Shown: positions 49,735 through 60,719 of the stretch, one piece after another
How the letters are laid out: every line of letters starts with the position of its first letter
How positions within the stretch are numbered: the stretch's first letter is position 1
Source of the DNA: Tragulus kanchil
Taxonomy: Eukaryota; Chordata; Mammalia; Artiodactyla; Tragulidae
Length of the DNA stretch: 64,000 nt
Direction: 5' to 3'
Assembly: GCA_022376925.1 (NCBI GenBank)
Contig: JAIOJX010000002.1
Coordinates: forward strand, 131,202,831 to 131,266,830
The notes under the pieces: generated by a model
What the model saw: only the letters and a program-made list of their open reading frames with translations
Database searches by the model: none
What the model was told of the DNA's origin: nothing
Made by a program: the position numbers and the translations under genes

Positions 49735-50034
49735 ATGGACTGGTTCCAAATTGGGAAAAGAATATGTCAAAGTTGTATATTGTCACCCTACTTATTTAAC
49801 CTATATGCAGAATACATCATGCAAAATGCTGATTTGGATGAAGCACAAGCTGGAATCAAGATTGCCAGGAGAAATATCAATAACCTCAGTTATGCAGATG
49901 ACACCACAGAAAGTGAAGAGGAACTAAAGAGTTTCTTGATGAAGGTGAAAGGAACAAGTGAAAAATCTGGCCTAAAACTCGCATTCAAAAAACCAAGATC
50001 ATGGCATCTGGTTCCATCACTTCATAACAAATAG
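49735..50034 (+). pseudogene. BovB reverse-transcriptase fragment, duplicated copy
   Basis: Identical in translation to 48665-48964, displaced by 1070 bases. It runs on into genuine BovB downstream sequence. Confidence 0.88.
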
Positions 50035-52058
50035 ATGGGCAAACAATGGAAACAGTGACAGGCTTTATTTTCTTGGGCTCCAAAATCACTGCAGATGATG
50101 ACTGTAGCCATGAAATTAAAAGACATTGTCTCCTTGGAAGAAAAGCTGTGACAAACCTAGGCAGCATATTAGAAAGCAGAGATACCACTTTGCCTACAAA
50201 GGTCTGAATAGTCAAAGCTATGGTTTTTCCAGTAGTCATGGATGGATAAGAGAATTGGACCATAAAGAAGACTGAGCACCAAAGAATTGATGCTTTTGAA
50301 GTGTGGTGTTAAGGAAGACTCTTGAGAGTCCCTTTAACTACAAGGAGATCAAACCAACCAAAACTACAATACTTCAGCCACCTGATGCAGAGACAACTCA
50401 TTGGATAAAACCGTAATGCTGGGAAAGATAGAAAGCAGAAGGAGAAGGGGGTGACAGAAGGTGAGAAGGTTGGATGATATCACCAATCAATGGACATGAG
50501 TTTGAGCAAGCTCTGGGAGATGGTGAAGACAGGGAAGCCTGGTGTGCTACAGTCCATGGGGTCTCAAAGAGTCGGACATAGCTGAGCAACTCAACAACAA
50601 CAACAACAACAAAAACCCAGGAATTCTGAAACTAAAAAAGCAAAAACATTAACTGGTTGAGAAACACCATAGAGGACTTCAACAGAAGATTGAGCAGCCA
50701 TAATAAAAAGGTAGCAAGCTTGAAAATAGGAAAATTGACATTACCAAGTAATAATGCTGTAGGAAAAATTATTGGAGATAAGTAAAACAGGCTTCAGAGA
50801 ATTGTGGATCAATAACTGGATCAATTATGGGAGTCCTGGAGAGAAAACGGAGAAAAAAGGGGAAGAGATATTATTGAAAGAAATAATGTATGAAAACTTA
50901 CCAAATTTGATGAGGGACATAAATGTAAAATGCCAAGAATCTCAACAAACAGCATGTAAGAAATAACAATAACCTCAGTTATGCAGATGACACCACAGAA
51001 AGTGAAGAGGAACTAAAGAGTTTCTTGATGAAGGTGAAAGGAACAAGTGAAAAATCTGGCCTAAAACTCGCATTCAAAAAACCAAGATCATGGCATCTGG
51101 TTCCATCACTTCATAACAAATAGATGGGCAAACAATGGAAACAGTGACAGGCTTTATTTTCTTGGGCTCCAAAATCACTGCAGATGATGACTGTAGCCAT
51201 GAAATTAAAAGACATTGTCTCCTTGGAAGAAAAGCTGTGACAAACCTAGGCAGCATATTAGAAAGCAGAGATACCACTTTGCCTACAAAGGTCTGAATAG
51301 TCAAAGCTATGGTTTTTCCAGTAGTCATGGATGGATAAGAGAATTGGACCATAAAGAAGACTGAGCACCAAAGAATTGATGCTTTTGAAGTGTGGTGTTA
51401 AGGAAGACTCTTGAGAGTCCCTTTAACTACAAGGAGATCAAACCAACCAAAACTACAATACTTCAGCCACCTGATGCAGAGACAACTCATTGGATAAAAC
51501 CGTAATGCTGGGAAAGATAGAAAGCAGAAGGAGAAGGGGGTGACAGAAGGTGAGAAGGTTGGATGATATCACCAATCAATGGACATGAGTTTGAGCAAGC
51601 TCTGGGAGATGGTGAAGACAGGGAAGCCTGGTGTGCTACAGTCCATGGGGTCTCAAAGAGTCGGACATAGCTGAGCAACTCAACAACAACAACAACAACA
51701 AAAACCCAGGAATTCTGAAACTAAAAAAGCAAAAACATTAACTGGTTGAGAAACACCATAGAGGACTTCAACAGAAGATTGAGCAGCCATAATAAAAAGG
51801 TAGCAAGCTTGAAAATAGGAAAATTGACATTACCAAGTAATAATGCTGTAGGAAAAATTATTGGAGATAAGTAAAACAGGCTTCAGAGAATTGTGGATCA
51901 ATAACTGGATCAATTATGGGAGTCCTGGAGAGAAAACGGAGAAAAAAAAGGGGAAGAGATATTATTGAAAGAAATAATGTATGAAAACTTACCAAATTTG
52001 ATGAGGGACATAAATGTAAAATGCCAAGAATCTCAACAAACAGCATGTAAGAAATAAC
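49878..52058. repeat. Tandem duplication 19: 49878-50966 repeated from 50967 (offset 1089)
   Basis: Copies the BovB 3' half and following L1. The BovB stretch starting caataacctcag occurs at about 48808, 49878 and 50967. Confidence 0.95.
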
Positions 52059-52430
52059 CAAAATGATCAATGCTGAGAAACACAATAACTGAATTGCTGA
52101 AATTCAAAGGCAAGGAGAGAATACACCAAGTGAGAAGTAACTCCCGTGTTCAAAGAATTCTGAATAATTAAGTAATATTGCTAATCAATTTTTAGTAGAA
52201 ATTTTAATGGTCAGAAAGCAGTGGGTTGATATGTTGAAAATATTGAAAGAGAAAAGGTGTTACTGAAGAATTCTATATCTAGAAAAAATATTCTTCAAAC
52301 ACAAAGAAGAAATCAAAACATTTTCAGATAAATGAAAGCTAAGGGAAATGCTACTGATTCTTTCAGATTAAAATGAAAGAATGCTGAGAAGAAACTCAAA
52401 ACCAGATGATAACATGAAGATCTCCAGTAA
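50620..52430 (+). mobile_element. L1 ORF1-region fragment, plus strand
   Basis: acttcaacagaagattgagc, gatgagggacataaatgtaa and ttgaaagagaaaaggtgtta have the L1 ORF1 pattern. Frames are broken. Part of it is duplicated by duplication 19. Confidence 0.65.
50967..51702 (+). mobile_element. BovB 3' half, duplicated copy
   Basis: Repeats 49878-50613, including the (AAC)n tail. Confidence 0.88.
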
Positions 52431-53190
52431 AGGTAAGTACTTAAGAAAATATAAAAGCCAGTTGTCTGAGCTAAGGTTGCTCAAACAAAATAGTATAGAC
52501 TTGGTGACTTAAATGACAGAAATTTAGATCCTCACAGTTTTGAACAACGGGGACTGCAAGGTCAAGGTTCTGATAGATTTGGTTTCCCAGGAGGAGATTC
52601 TTCATGGCTTTCAGATGGCCACCTTCTCACTATGTCCATACATGAGAGGGAGACAGAGAGAGGCTTTTTATCTTTCTTCTTCTTCTAAAGGCAAACATCA
52701 TAGAAATGACCTCATCTAAATCTTTACGTCCCAAATACCATCACACTGGGACTTAGGGTTTCAAGAGATAAGCTGGAGAGATCAAGTGGGGAGACACAGT
52801 ATTTATCCAGAATACTGAATGGTACTTCTGTTTGCAGCTCCAATTTTCTACAGGTTTTAAGAGACAAATGTATAGAAATAGTTACAAATCCATATTAGTG
52901 ATGAGCAAAGTATACAAGTGTAATTTGGAGCATGAATCACATAGAGTTAGAAGGAGTTGTCTAGTAGTAGGGTTTTTGTATGTCATTAAAGTTAGGATGC
53001 TATCAATTAAAATTGGATTATTATAACTTTAGGATGTTATATGTAACTCATGATGCCACAAAGGAAATATTTATAGAATACACACAAAAGTAAAAGATGA
53101 AGAATTCAAAACATTTCACTAGAAGTAAATTGAAGAAAAAAAATGAGAAGGCTGTAAAATAGAAGTTGAGGAACAAAAATGAGTTACTTA
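52431..53190 (+). other. Intron with possible old repeat
   Basis: 52480-52790 resembles a dispersed mammalian repeat (acttggtgacttaaatgaca ... cctcacagttttgaacaacg), but I cannot name the family. No exon is seen. Confidence 0.4.
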
Positions 53191-53206
53191 AAAAAATAGA
53201 AAAATG

Positions 53207-53474
53207 GGGCTTCCCTGGTGGTCCAGTGGTAAAGACTCTGCCTTGCACTGCAAGGGGCACTGGTTCGATCCCTGGCATGGGAGGGTCCCACATGCTGCAG
53301 AGCGGCTGGACCAGTGTGTCCAATTACAAGCCAGAGCTCTGGAGCACATGCACCCAGAGCTGGTGCTCTGCTACAGGAGAGGCCACTGCAATGGGAGGCC
53401 CATGTGGGTCAAAGAACAAAGATGGATGAAAATAAATAAATGAAAGACCAATAAAAGTGGCCAAAAATTTTTTT
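53207..53474 (+). mobile_element. tRNA-derived SINE, without C-rich tail
   Basis: Head gggcttccctggtggtccag, B box ggttcgatccctgg, body and (aaat)n tail. Target-site copies aaaaaatagaaaaatg (53191-53206) and aaaaaatagcaaaatg (53475-53490) differ at one base. Confidence 0.93.
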
Positions 53475-53490
53475 AAAAAATAGCAAAATG

Positions 53491-56160
53491 ACAAAAGTAA
53501 ATCCTTATCAGAAATTACTTTAAATGTAGATAGATTAAACTGCCTAATCAAAAAGCACATATGAAAAATGGATTAAGACAAATGATTTAACTATATGCCT
53601 TGTACAAAAGACTTATTTAGATAAAGAATAAAAGAAAGAAAAAATTGCAAGTGATAGGTGGAAGAAGATATTCCATGCAAATAGTAACCAAAAGGGTGTT
53701 GAAGTAGTTATACCAATATGAGACAAAGTAGACTTAATATTCAAACATTTTACAAGGGATAAAGAAGGGTAGTATCTAGTGATAAAAGGAGAAAAACTGT
53801 TTCCCAGGAGGAGATTCTTCATGGCTTTCAGATGGCCACCTTCTCACTATGTCCATACATGAGAGGAGACAGAGAGCTTTTATCTTTCTTCTTCTTCTAA
53901 AGGCAAACATCATAGAAATGACCTCATCTAAATCTTTACGTCCCAAATACCATCACACTGGGACTTAGGGTTTCAAGAGATAAGCTGGAGAGATCAAGTG
54001 GGGAGACACAGTATTTATCCAGAATACTGAATGGTACTTCTGTTTGCAGCTCCAATTTTCTACAGGTTTTAAGAGACAAATGTATAGAAATAGTTACAAA
54101 TCCATATTAGTGATGAGCAAAGTATACAAGTGTAATTTGGAGCATGAATCACATAGAGTTAGAAGGAGTTGTCTAGTAGTAGGGTTTTTGTATGTCATTA
54201 AAGTTAGGATGCTATCAATTAAAATTGGATTATTATAACTTTAGGATGTTATATGTAACTCATGATGCCACAAAGGAAATATTTATAGAATACACACAAA
54301 AGTAAAAGATGAAGAATTCAAAACATTTCACTAGAAGTAAATTGAAGAAAAAAAATGAGAAGGCTGTAAAATAGAAGTTGAGGAACAAAAATGAGTTACT
54401 TAAAAAAATAGAAAAATGGGGCTTCCCTGGTGGTCCAGTGGTAAAGACTCTGCCTTGCACTGCAAGGGGCACTGGTTCGATCCCTGGCATGGGAGGGTCC
54501 CACATGCTGCAGAGCGGCTGGACCAGTGTGTCCAATTACAAGCCAGAGCTCTGGAGCACATGCACCCAGAGCTGGTGCTCTGCTACAGGAGAGGCCACTG
54601 CAATGGGAGGCCCATGTGGGTCAAAGAACAAAGATGGATGAAAATAAATAAATGAAAGACCAATAAAAGTGGCCAAAAATTTTTTTAAAAAATAGCAAAA
54701 TGACAAAAGTAAATCCTTATCAGAAATTACTTTAAATGTAGATAGATTAAACTGCCTAATCAAAAAGCACATATGAAAAATGGATTAAGACAAATGATTT
54801 AACTATATGCCTTGTACAAAAGACTTATTTAGATAAAGAATAAAAGAAAGAAAAAATTGCAAGTGATAGGTGGAAGAAGATATTCCATGCAAATAGTAAC
54901 CAAAAGGGTGTTGAAGTAGTTATACCAATATGAGACAAAGTAGACTTAATATTCAAACATTTTACAAGGGATAAAGAAGGGTAGTATCTAGTGATAAAAG
55001 GAGAAAAGACTGAATAACTAAAACAATTTGAAAAAGAAAAAAGTTATAGTACTCATCCTTCCTAATTTCAAAATTTAATACAAAGCTACAGTCATCAAAA
55101 CAACCTGGTACTGACATATAGACCAATGAGACAGAGTATAAAACTCAGAAATAACTCTTCCACATGTGATCAAATGATTTTTTGACAAGAGTTTCAAGAC
55201 TATTCAAAGGGTACAGAGAAGTCTTCAACAAATGATTGTGAGAAAACTTCATGTCACGTGTGAAAGATTCAAACTGCATCATTACCTTAAAGTAATGATG
55301 AAATACTTAATATAGAGATTAAGTCAAATGAATAAGGCTGTAAATGTGAGAGTTAATACTGTAAGATTCTTTAAAGAAAACAAAAGGAAAAGTTTCATAA
55401 CGTTGGATTTGGCAGTTGTAGCTTGGATGTGATAGCAAAAGTACAACCAGAAGAAGGGAGAAGGTAATTTGGACTTCATGAAAACTGAGAAAATACATCA
55501 AAGGGCATTCTCAACAGAATGAAGAGGAAATAATCTGTAAAATGGAAGAAGGTATTTAACATTTTATACCTCCTAAGGAAATTAATACCCAGAATATATA
55601 AGGAACCTCTGAAAATTAACAGCAACAAGAAACTAAATTAAAAAAAGAGCTAAGAGCATGAATAGACATTTCTCCAAAGGCCAATAAGTGTATGAAAAGA
55701 TGCTTTCCATCAGTAATCATTAAGAAAATGCAAATAAAAACCTGTACTGAGATATTTTGAGATACTGCTTTACATCTAATCAGATGGCTACTATACAAAA
55801 GAGAAAATGACAGGTATTAGGAAGGATGTGGAGAAACTGGAACCCTGTGCATTGATTGTGGGAATCTAAAATGGTGAAACTGCTGTGGAAAACAACTTGG
55901 CATTTCCTCAAAAAATAAATAGTATTAACATATGAATCAGCATTTCCACTAACAGTAGAATTCCAAAAAATTGAAAGCACATATTTGAATTTGTACATCA
56001 AATGCAACATTATTTGCAATAGCCAGCTAGTGAGACCAACTCAAATGTTCACTGATGAATAAATGGATTAATAAATGTGGTATACACATACAATGTAGTA
56101 TTATTCAATCTTAAAAGTAGTGAAATTACCATATATACCACAACATGTGTAAATGATTGA
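53491..56160 (+). mobile_element. L1 ORF2-region sequence, plus strand, old
   Basis: attccatgcaaatagtaacc, aaagctacagtcatcaaaac, agacatttctccaaaggcca and aatggtgaaactgctgtgga occur in L1 ORF2 order. The region is interrupted by the duplicated block at 53799-55007. Confidence 0.75.
54419..54686 (+). mobile_element. tRNA-derived SINE, duplicated copy
   Basis: The same as 53207-53474, displaced by 1212 bases, including both target-site copies. Confidence 0.92.
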
Positions 56161-56607
56161 ATTCATCCCATTTCTCTTGAAACTCTGCTCTGAAAGAAAG
56201 TAGTCATGCCCATAATACCCAAATATTTTCACTTATGTTACACTTTCTGTTGCTTTTTCTGCTACCATTTGCTACCAATCACATAGTAGTTATTATCAGC
56301 ATAACCCTACTGTCCACTTCTCAAGTATCTTGCTACATAATCATTTAATAGTTCAAAATAGATAACCCTAGAATATTTGGAGAAACCACAATTAATAACC
56401 TAGAAGGTGAAGACCTCTGGAAACTTATTTTCGTTAATAATTCTGTAGGTTCTTTCTTTCCTTATTTAGATCCCCTGTAGTTTGGTGGTTCACTGTTTGA
56501 TTCACAACTAAGTGGGTAATATAGGGAGGGGAGGATTAGGAAAACAGTGGAGTCAAGGGAAAAAAATCTAAAAATAGAGAGTTATAAAAAAGAGGTTGCT
56601 TAATATT

Positions 56608-56946
56608 GGGCTTCCCCTGGTGGTCCAGTGGGTAAGGACACCGCCTTGCAGTGCAAGGGGCGCCAGTTCGATCCCTGGCCTGGGAAGATCCCACGTGCCG
56701 CGGAGCAGCTGGACCAATGTGTCCAATAACCAAGCCGGAGCTCTGCAGCAGATGCGCCCAGAGCTGGCGCTCAGCAACGACGGACACCACCGCGATGGGA
56801 GGCCCACAGGAGTCAAAGAACAAAGACGGATGAAAATAGAGAAATGAAAGACCAATAGAAGTGGCCCGCCCACTCCCCTCCCTCCCCAACCCACCCCCTG
56901 CCAAAAAATAAAAATAATAAAATAAATAAATCTTTTAAAAAAAAAT
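56608..56946 (+). mobile_element. Young-looking SINE with C-rich tail and 18-base target-site repeat
   Basis: The complete element in plus orientation: head gggcttcccctggtggtcca, B box agttcgatccctgg, body, gaaagaccaatagaagtggc, a C-rich extension at about 56862-56900, then A-rich sequence. Perfect target-site copies aaagaggttgcttaatat lie at 56589-56606 and 56947-56964. Confidence 0.94.
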
Positions 56947-56964
56947 AAAGAGGTTGCTTAATAT

Positions 56965-57344
56965 CATAGCTTACTGCTGTCACAAAGAAAACCTTAACAA
57001 CAATTTTCTTATTAGGTGATACTTATTTTTGAAATACTGAGAGTAAGGCTGAGGTTAGATGAAGAGGCAGAAATAATATCCTTTGAACTTGTTCAAGAAC
57101 AAAATGAACCTGTCCCAAGTAGATAAAAACAAGTAGGAAGTAAAGAGGTTCTGTTCACTGATAAGGAAAAAATGGAAGCACCTTACAGTCATGTTCACAA
57201 ATCAAATTATTTGATTCATAAATAGTTCTGTGTTCTAACAAAGGAAGTTTTATATCTTACTTTAAGTTTATTGACTTGTGTTCTCCTGTATTATATTGCA
57301 TAGTTTTCTTCACTTTGATTTTTCTTCTATATTCTGTGTCTCAG
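56965..57344 (+). other. Intron just before exon E5
   Basis: Single-copy intron, with a T-rich stretch leading to the E5 acceptor. No other feature is seen. Confidence 0.7.
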
Positions 57345-57567
57345 GTGGTGTTCATGTTGTGTGGAATAGAAGTACTCGTGAAGAAACACCACTTTGTGAA
57401 CACACTGTTCATCTTCATGGTGTTCGGCTGGTCTGTCATTCCCTTCATGTATCTGATAAGTTTCCTGTTTTCTAGTCATACCAGTGCCTACATCAAACTT
57501 GTCATATTTAACTACTGTGCAGGATTTTTCGGTACAATAGCAGATCTAGTAATATCTGAAGTACACG
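57345..57567 (+). CDS. ABCA3-like exon E5: later helices of second membrane domain
   Basis: Acceptor ctgtgtctcag, donor gtaagg. 223 bases, phase 0 in and phase 1 out, no stops. It starts VVF, continuing LLL from E4 as in ABCA3 (LLLVVFKAF). It then encodes a polar stretch, a helix ending in FGWSVIPFMYLISFLF (ABCA3 YGWAIIPLMYLMNFFF) and a Ser/Thr-rich turn with SAYIKLVIFN (ABCA3 TAYTRLTIFN). The next exon is not found before 64000. The exon is single copy and lies in the longest stretch free of tandem duplications (about 55010-60720). Confidence 0.93.
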
Positions 57568-58780
57568 GTAAGGACTTAATATAATTTTCCCCTTTCCATG
57601 GGAATAATTAGAGAGGAATTGACTTGAAGAATGGAACATTAAAAAGTTGTTTATTTCTGGGTTTTGGGGGAAATTTTATGCTAATGCTTAATAACCGTAT
57701 TAAGTGTCACTAAAATATATTAATAATGTTGTGTACAGTTATTACATTAATATTTTCACTAAACTAGCCCTTCTTTCTTCAGGCTTTTTTGCATAAGAAT
57801 TGCAGAGTATTTATCTCATTATTTTCCTCTTGATTTTGAGATTAAGAAGAAATTGACTGGACTGTCAATGTAACAAATAGGAGAGTCTTAGGAGACAGAC
57901 TGTTGACATTCCTTTATTAAATCACACTACAAATATTAATGTGGATTAAGTAATCCATAAACATTTATGTGGATTAAGTAACACAGCATTCCTTGGACTT
58001 GCAGATACTAAGAGGAATAGACTCTGAACTCATTTATTGACCTTAGCTCTTGCCTTCCCATGAAACAGTTCCCTGAGGCAGCTGCAGACCTATTATAATA
58101 TTCATTGCACACCTATTTAAGGGACAATATTAAGCCATATGAGAAATAATTGATCTCTCAATAGTATACTAAGAAACAAATAGGAAGATATGTGCTTTGA
58201 TTCTCATTCCCTAAATGAATCGAATTACTATTAATTAGTCTGTATAAGTTTTCTATTGCTACTGTAGCAAGTTATCATAAAATTAGTGAATTACACAGAT
58301 CTCTTATCTATAGCAGATGTATTTACAAATTTTTAAGTCTGTTTTATTCTGTCTGGGAGTTACGTGAAGAACTGATGTGAGGCTCTCATCTTTGTTTCTC
58401 TTAATTCAGAACTTGGTAGGCATGAAAAGCATAAGCTTTGCCAAAAATATTGTAAGGTAGATGCTTGAGAAAATACATTACAGCTGAGGCATAAGACTGC
58501 TTAAGTCTATAGACAAAAAGCCAGAGAGAATTACTTTGGGAAATTAGGGCATTCAAAAACACTATGCATTTAGTGGAATTTGAGACAGCCACAAACATGA
58601 AAAGGGCAGGATGATTGTTCAGCAAAGACTTATAATAAGCTGTAAGTTTTCACTTTGGGTCTATCCCTAGGCTTGGTGCAACTCTGGCTGTATTGGAAGA
58701 GGACTATAGTACAGTGAAGTATTCAAAGATATGTAGACTTTTGTTTTGTTTTAGAAATAAATATTCAACAAAATTTCTGT
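57568..58780 (+). other. Intron after exon E5
   Basis: Unique-looking AT-rich intron. A possible old repeat (agttttctattgctactgta) lies near 58246-58400. No exon with convincing splice sites is seen. Confidence 0.6.
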
Positions 58781-60060
58781 CAAATAAGCAAAGGGAAGGA
58801 GACCACTCATGACAAGGAATAGAGTCTAAGCAAAATATTTGGGAAAGTTATTAGACACAGGGACAACTACAGCCTTCAACAATAAGAACTGATAAAGACC
58901 ACAAATACCTGGAGAAGGGGGAAAGCATGATTTCCAGAGTTAGAATATTATGATGCTCAGATACCCAACTTTCAAAAGAGTTCACAAGGTATACAAAGAA
59001 ACAGAAAAACACAGCCCATTCAAAGGAATAAAATCAACAGAAACTGTCTCTGAGAAAACTCAGATAAAGACTATAAAACTATGTTCTTAAATATACCTGA
59101 AGACCTAAGGGAGAAAATGCATCAAAAAAAAAATTCTAACAATAACCATGAGAAAATATAAATTAACAATAATAATGAAGAAATAAAAATTATTTAAAAG
59201 GAGCCATACAGAAATTATGGGAAATCAAATTAAAATCATAATCAATTAAATGAAAAAAAAATCACTCGAAGTGTTCAAGACAGATTTAGTCAGGCAGATT
59301 CTATGAACTTGGAGACAGAACAATTGAGTCTGGGGAACAGACAGAAAAAATAGTGAAGAAAAGTGAACAAAATCTAAAGTGTCTCTGGGGTGCCATCAAG
59401 AAGACTAGTATATATACATACATATATGTATGTATGTGTATATATATATATAACACACACACACATATAGTCCCAGAATGATAGAAGACAAAAGGAGGCA
59501 AAAATAATATTTCAAGAAATAATAGTCAAAGACTTCCCAAATTTGGTGAAAGATATGAATCTACAAATAAAGGAAATTCATCAAAGGCTACCTAGAATTA
59601 ATTTAGATATCCTCATGAAAACACATTGTAATCAAACTCTAAAAAGACAATAAGGGAGGACCTTGAAAATATCGAGAGAATTAACTCATCAAGTACAAAG
59701 AGTTCTCAAAAAAATTAATAGTGGATTTCCCATTTAAAACCATGAAGAAGAGAAGATTGTGAAATTAAAAAAAAAAGCCTTATCAAGAATTCTATATCCA
59801 GCAAATCTACCTTTAAAAATGTAGAGAAAAGTAAGAGCCTTCCAGATTAAAAAAAAAAACAAAACCAAGGAGGTACACTATCACTCAACTTTTATTACAA
59901 GAAATGCCAAAAGGAATCATTCCGGTTGAAACTAAATTTCACTATAATATAACTTGGATTTGTATTAAGACTATATGTACAAGTGCAACAATATGCACAG
60001 AATACCTACTGAACACTATCAGAGCACCTCAGACATCTAGTAACTAGGAAAGATGCCCTA
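58781..60060 (+). mobile_element. L1-like ORF1 region, plus strand, old
   Basis: aaagacttcccaaatttggt, atatccagcaaatctacctt and ttacaagaaatgccaaaagg are L1 ORF1/intergenic patterns in plus orientation. Confidence 0.65.
59406..59468. repeat. Mixed TA / TATG / CA microsatellite
   Basis: Alternating tatata, tacata, tgta and cacaca units over about 60 bases within the L1-like region. Confidence 0.9.
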
Positions 60061-60719
60061 ATAATTCAGTAGGATGAAAAAAGAGAAAAGCAAGATAGAG
60101 GAAACAGAATGGGACCTGCACCTCTTGAGGGATGCTGAAGGAAACAAGAGGTTACTACCCACAGGAAAGCCCCTTCACAAGTGGCAAGATCAGCTGAAAT
60201 AGAAGGTGATATTCAGGGGCTACCAGAGGAAAGTGCAGCAGCAATTCTGTGGCAGACTCACCCAGATGGTATGTACCACAGCCCTTTATTGCCCCAGTCT
60301 AAGATATGTGTCCACCACTGCTGGTGGGGGATAGTTGATGTTGCACGGAAGTTGGAGAGCAGATCTGGGCAGTGAACTGCTTTTGGCTGCATGAAGACTG
60401 TTTGAGGGGACAGGATTGAGGAACTCTACAGCTGGGCATGCCTCTGTAGGAGGCAGAATGCTTCATGGAAGCAAGACGCCATTGTTGAGTGGCAAATGAA
60501 GAGTGGCGCCACCATTGTGGCCTCTCTTCCCACACACAGTCCCTGCCTCTGCAGGCAGTGAGAGGGGCTCCTCCAAAATGAGCCCATGCCACAGGCTTTA
60601 CTACCTGTGACCCTCATCCCTGAGCAAGCTCCCATGCCCAAGTCCATCACCACCTTGTGCCAGACCATGCCTTGGCAGGCAGTAGAGGAGGTCCCACCAA
60701 AGCAAGAAAGCAAGCCCCA

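Larger units (their letters stand above)
47975..50088. repeat. Tandem duplication 18: 47975-49018 repeated from 49045 (offset 1070)
   Basis: Copies the SINE and most of a BovB. About 26 odd bases (49019-49044) at the join resemble 50089-50125 in corrupted form. It chains with duplications 17 and 19. Confidence 0.95.
48361..50613 (+). mobile_element. BovB LINE, reverse transcriptase to 3' end
   Basis: Plus-strand BovB from caagctgggtttcaacaata through the reverse-transcriptase core to the tail gctgagcaactcaac and (AAC)n at about 50590-50612. Duplications 18 and 19 repeat parts of it, and its 3' end recurs up to about 51702. Confidence 0.9.
52582..55007. repeat. Tandem duplication 20: 52582-53798 repeated from 53799 (offset 1212-1217)
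   Basis: Copies intron, a SINE and L1 sequence. The start of the second copy has several small deletions (gagagggagacagagagagg against gagaggagacagagag). Confidence 0.95.
11087..57567 (+). other. Partial host gene: ABCA3-like ABC transporter, five internal exons
   Basis: Gene model joining E1 to E5 on the plus strand. ABCA proteins are full-length ABC transporters (membrane domain, ATP-binding domain, membrane domain, ATP-binding domain) that generally move lipids across membranes; ABCA3 loads surfactant lipid into lamellar bodies. The five exons line up in order with the ABCA3 segment from the linker after the first ATP-binding domain into the second membrane domain. All acceptors end in AG and all donors start with GT. 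Phases tile without a break when E1, E2 and E4 are each counted once, giving 154+301+253+205+223 bases. No Walker or signature motif is in the window, as expected for this segment. The member (ABCA3, ABCA14-17 or a ruminant-specific paralogue) cannot be decided here, so no symbol is given. Apparent introns are inflated by tandem duplications. Confidence 0.9.

Noticed and set aside
50590..50612. (AAC)n as an independent microsatellite
   Set aside because: It is the normal short repeat at the end of a BovB element and is described as part of it.
53260..53280. tRNA gene suggested by a pol III B box
   Set aside because: The B box belongs to a tRNA-derived SINE with body, tail and target-site repeats; no cloverleaf or tRNA 3' end is present.
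518..55007. Regularly spaced repeats as an array-type system (CRISPR-like or satellite)
   Set aside because: Each pair has its own unrelated sequence; there is no shared unit across pairs. This is mammalian DNA and the pattern fits unmerged overlaps.
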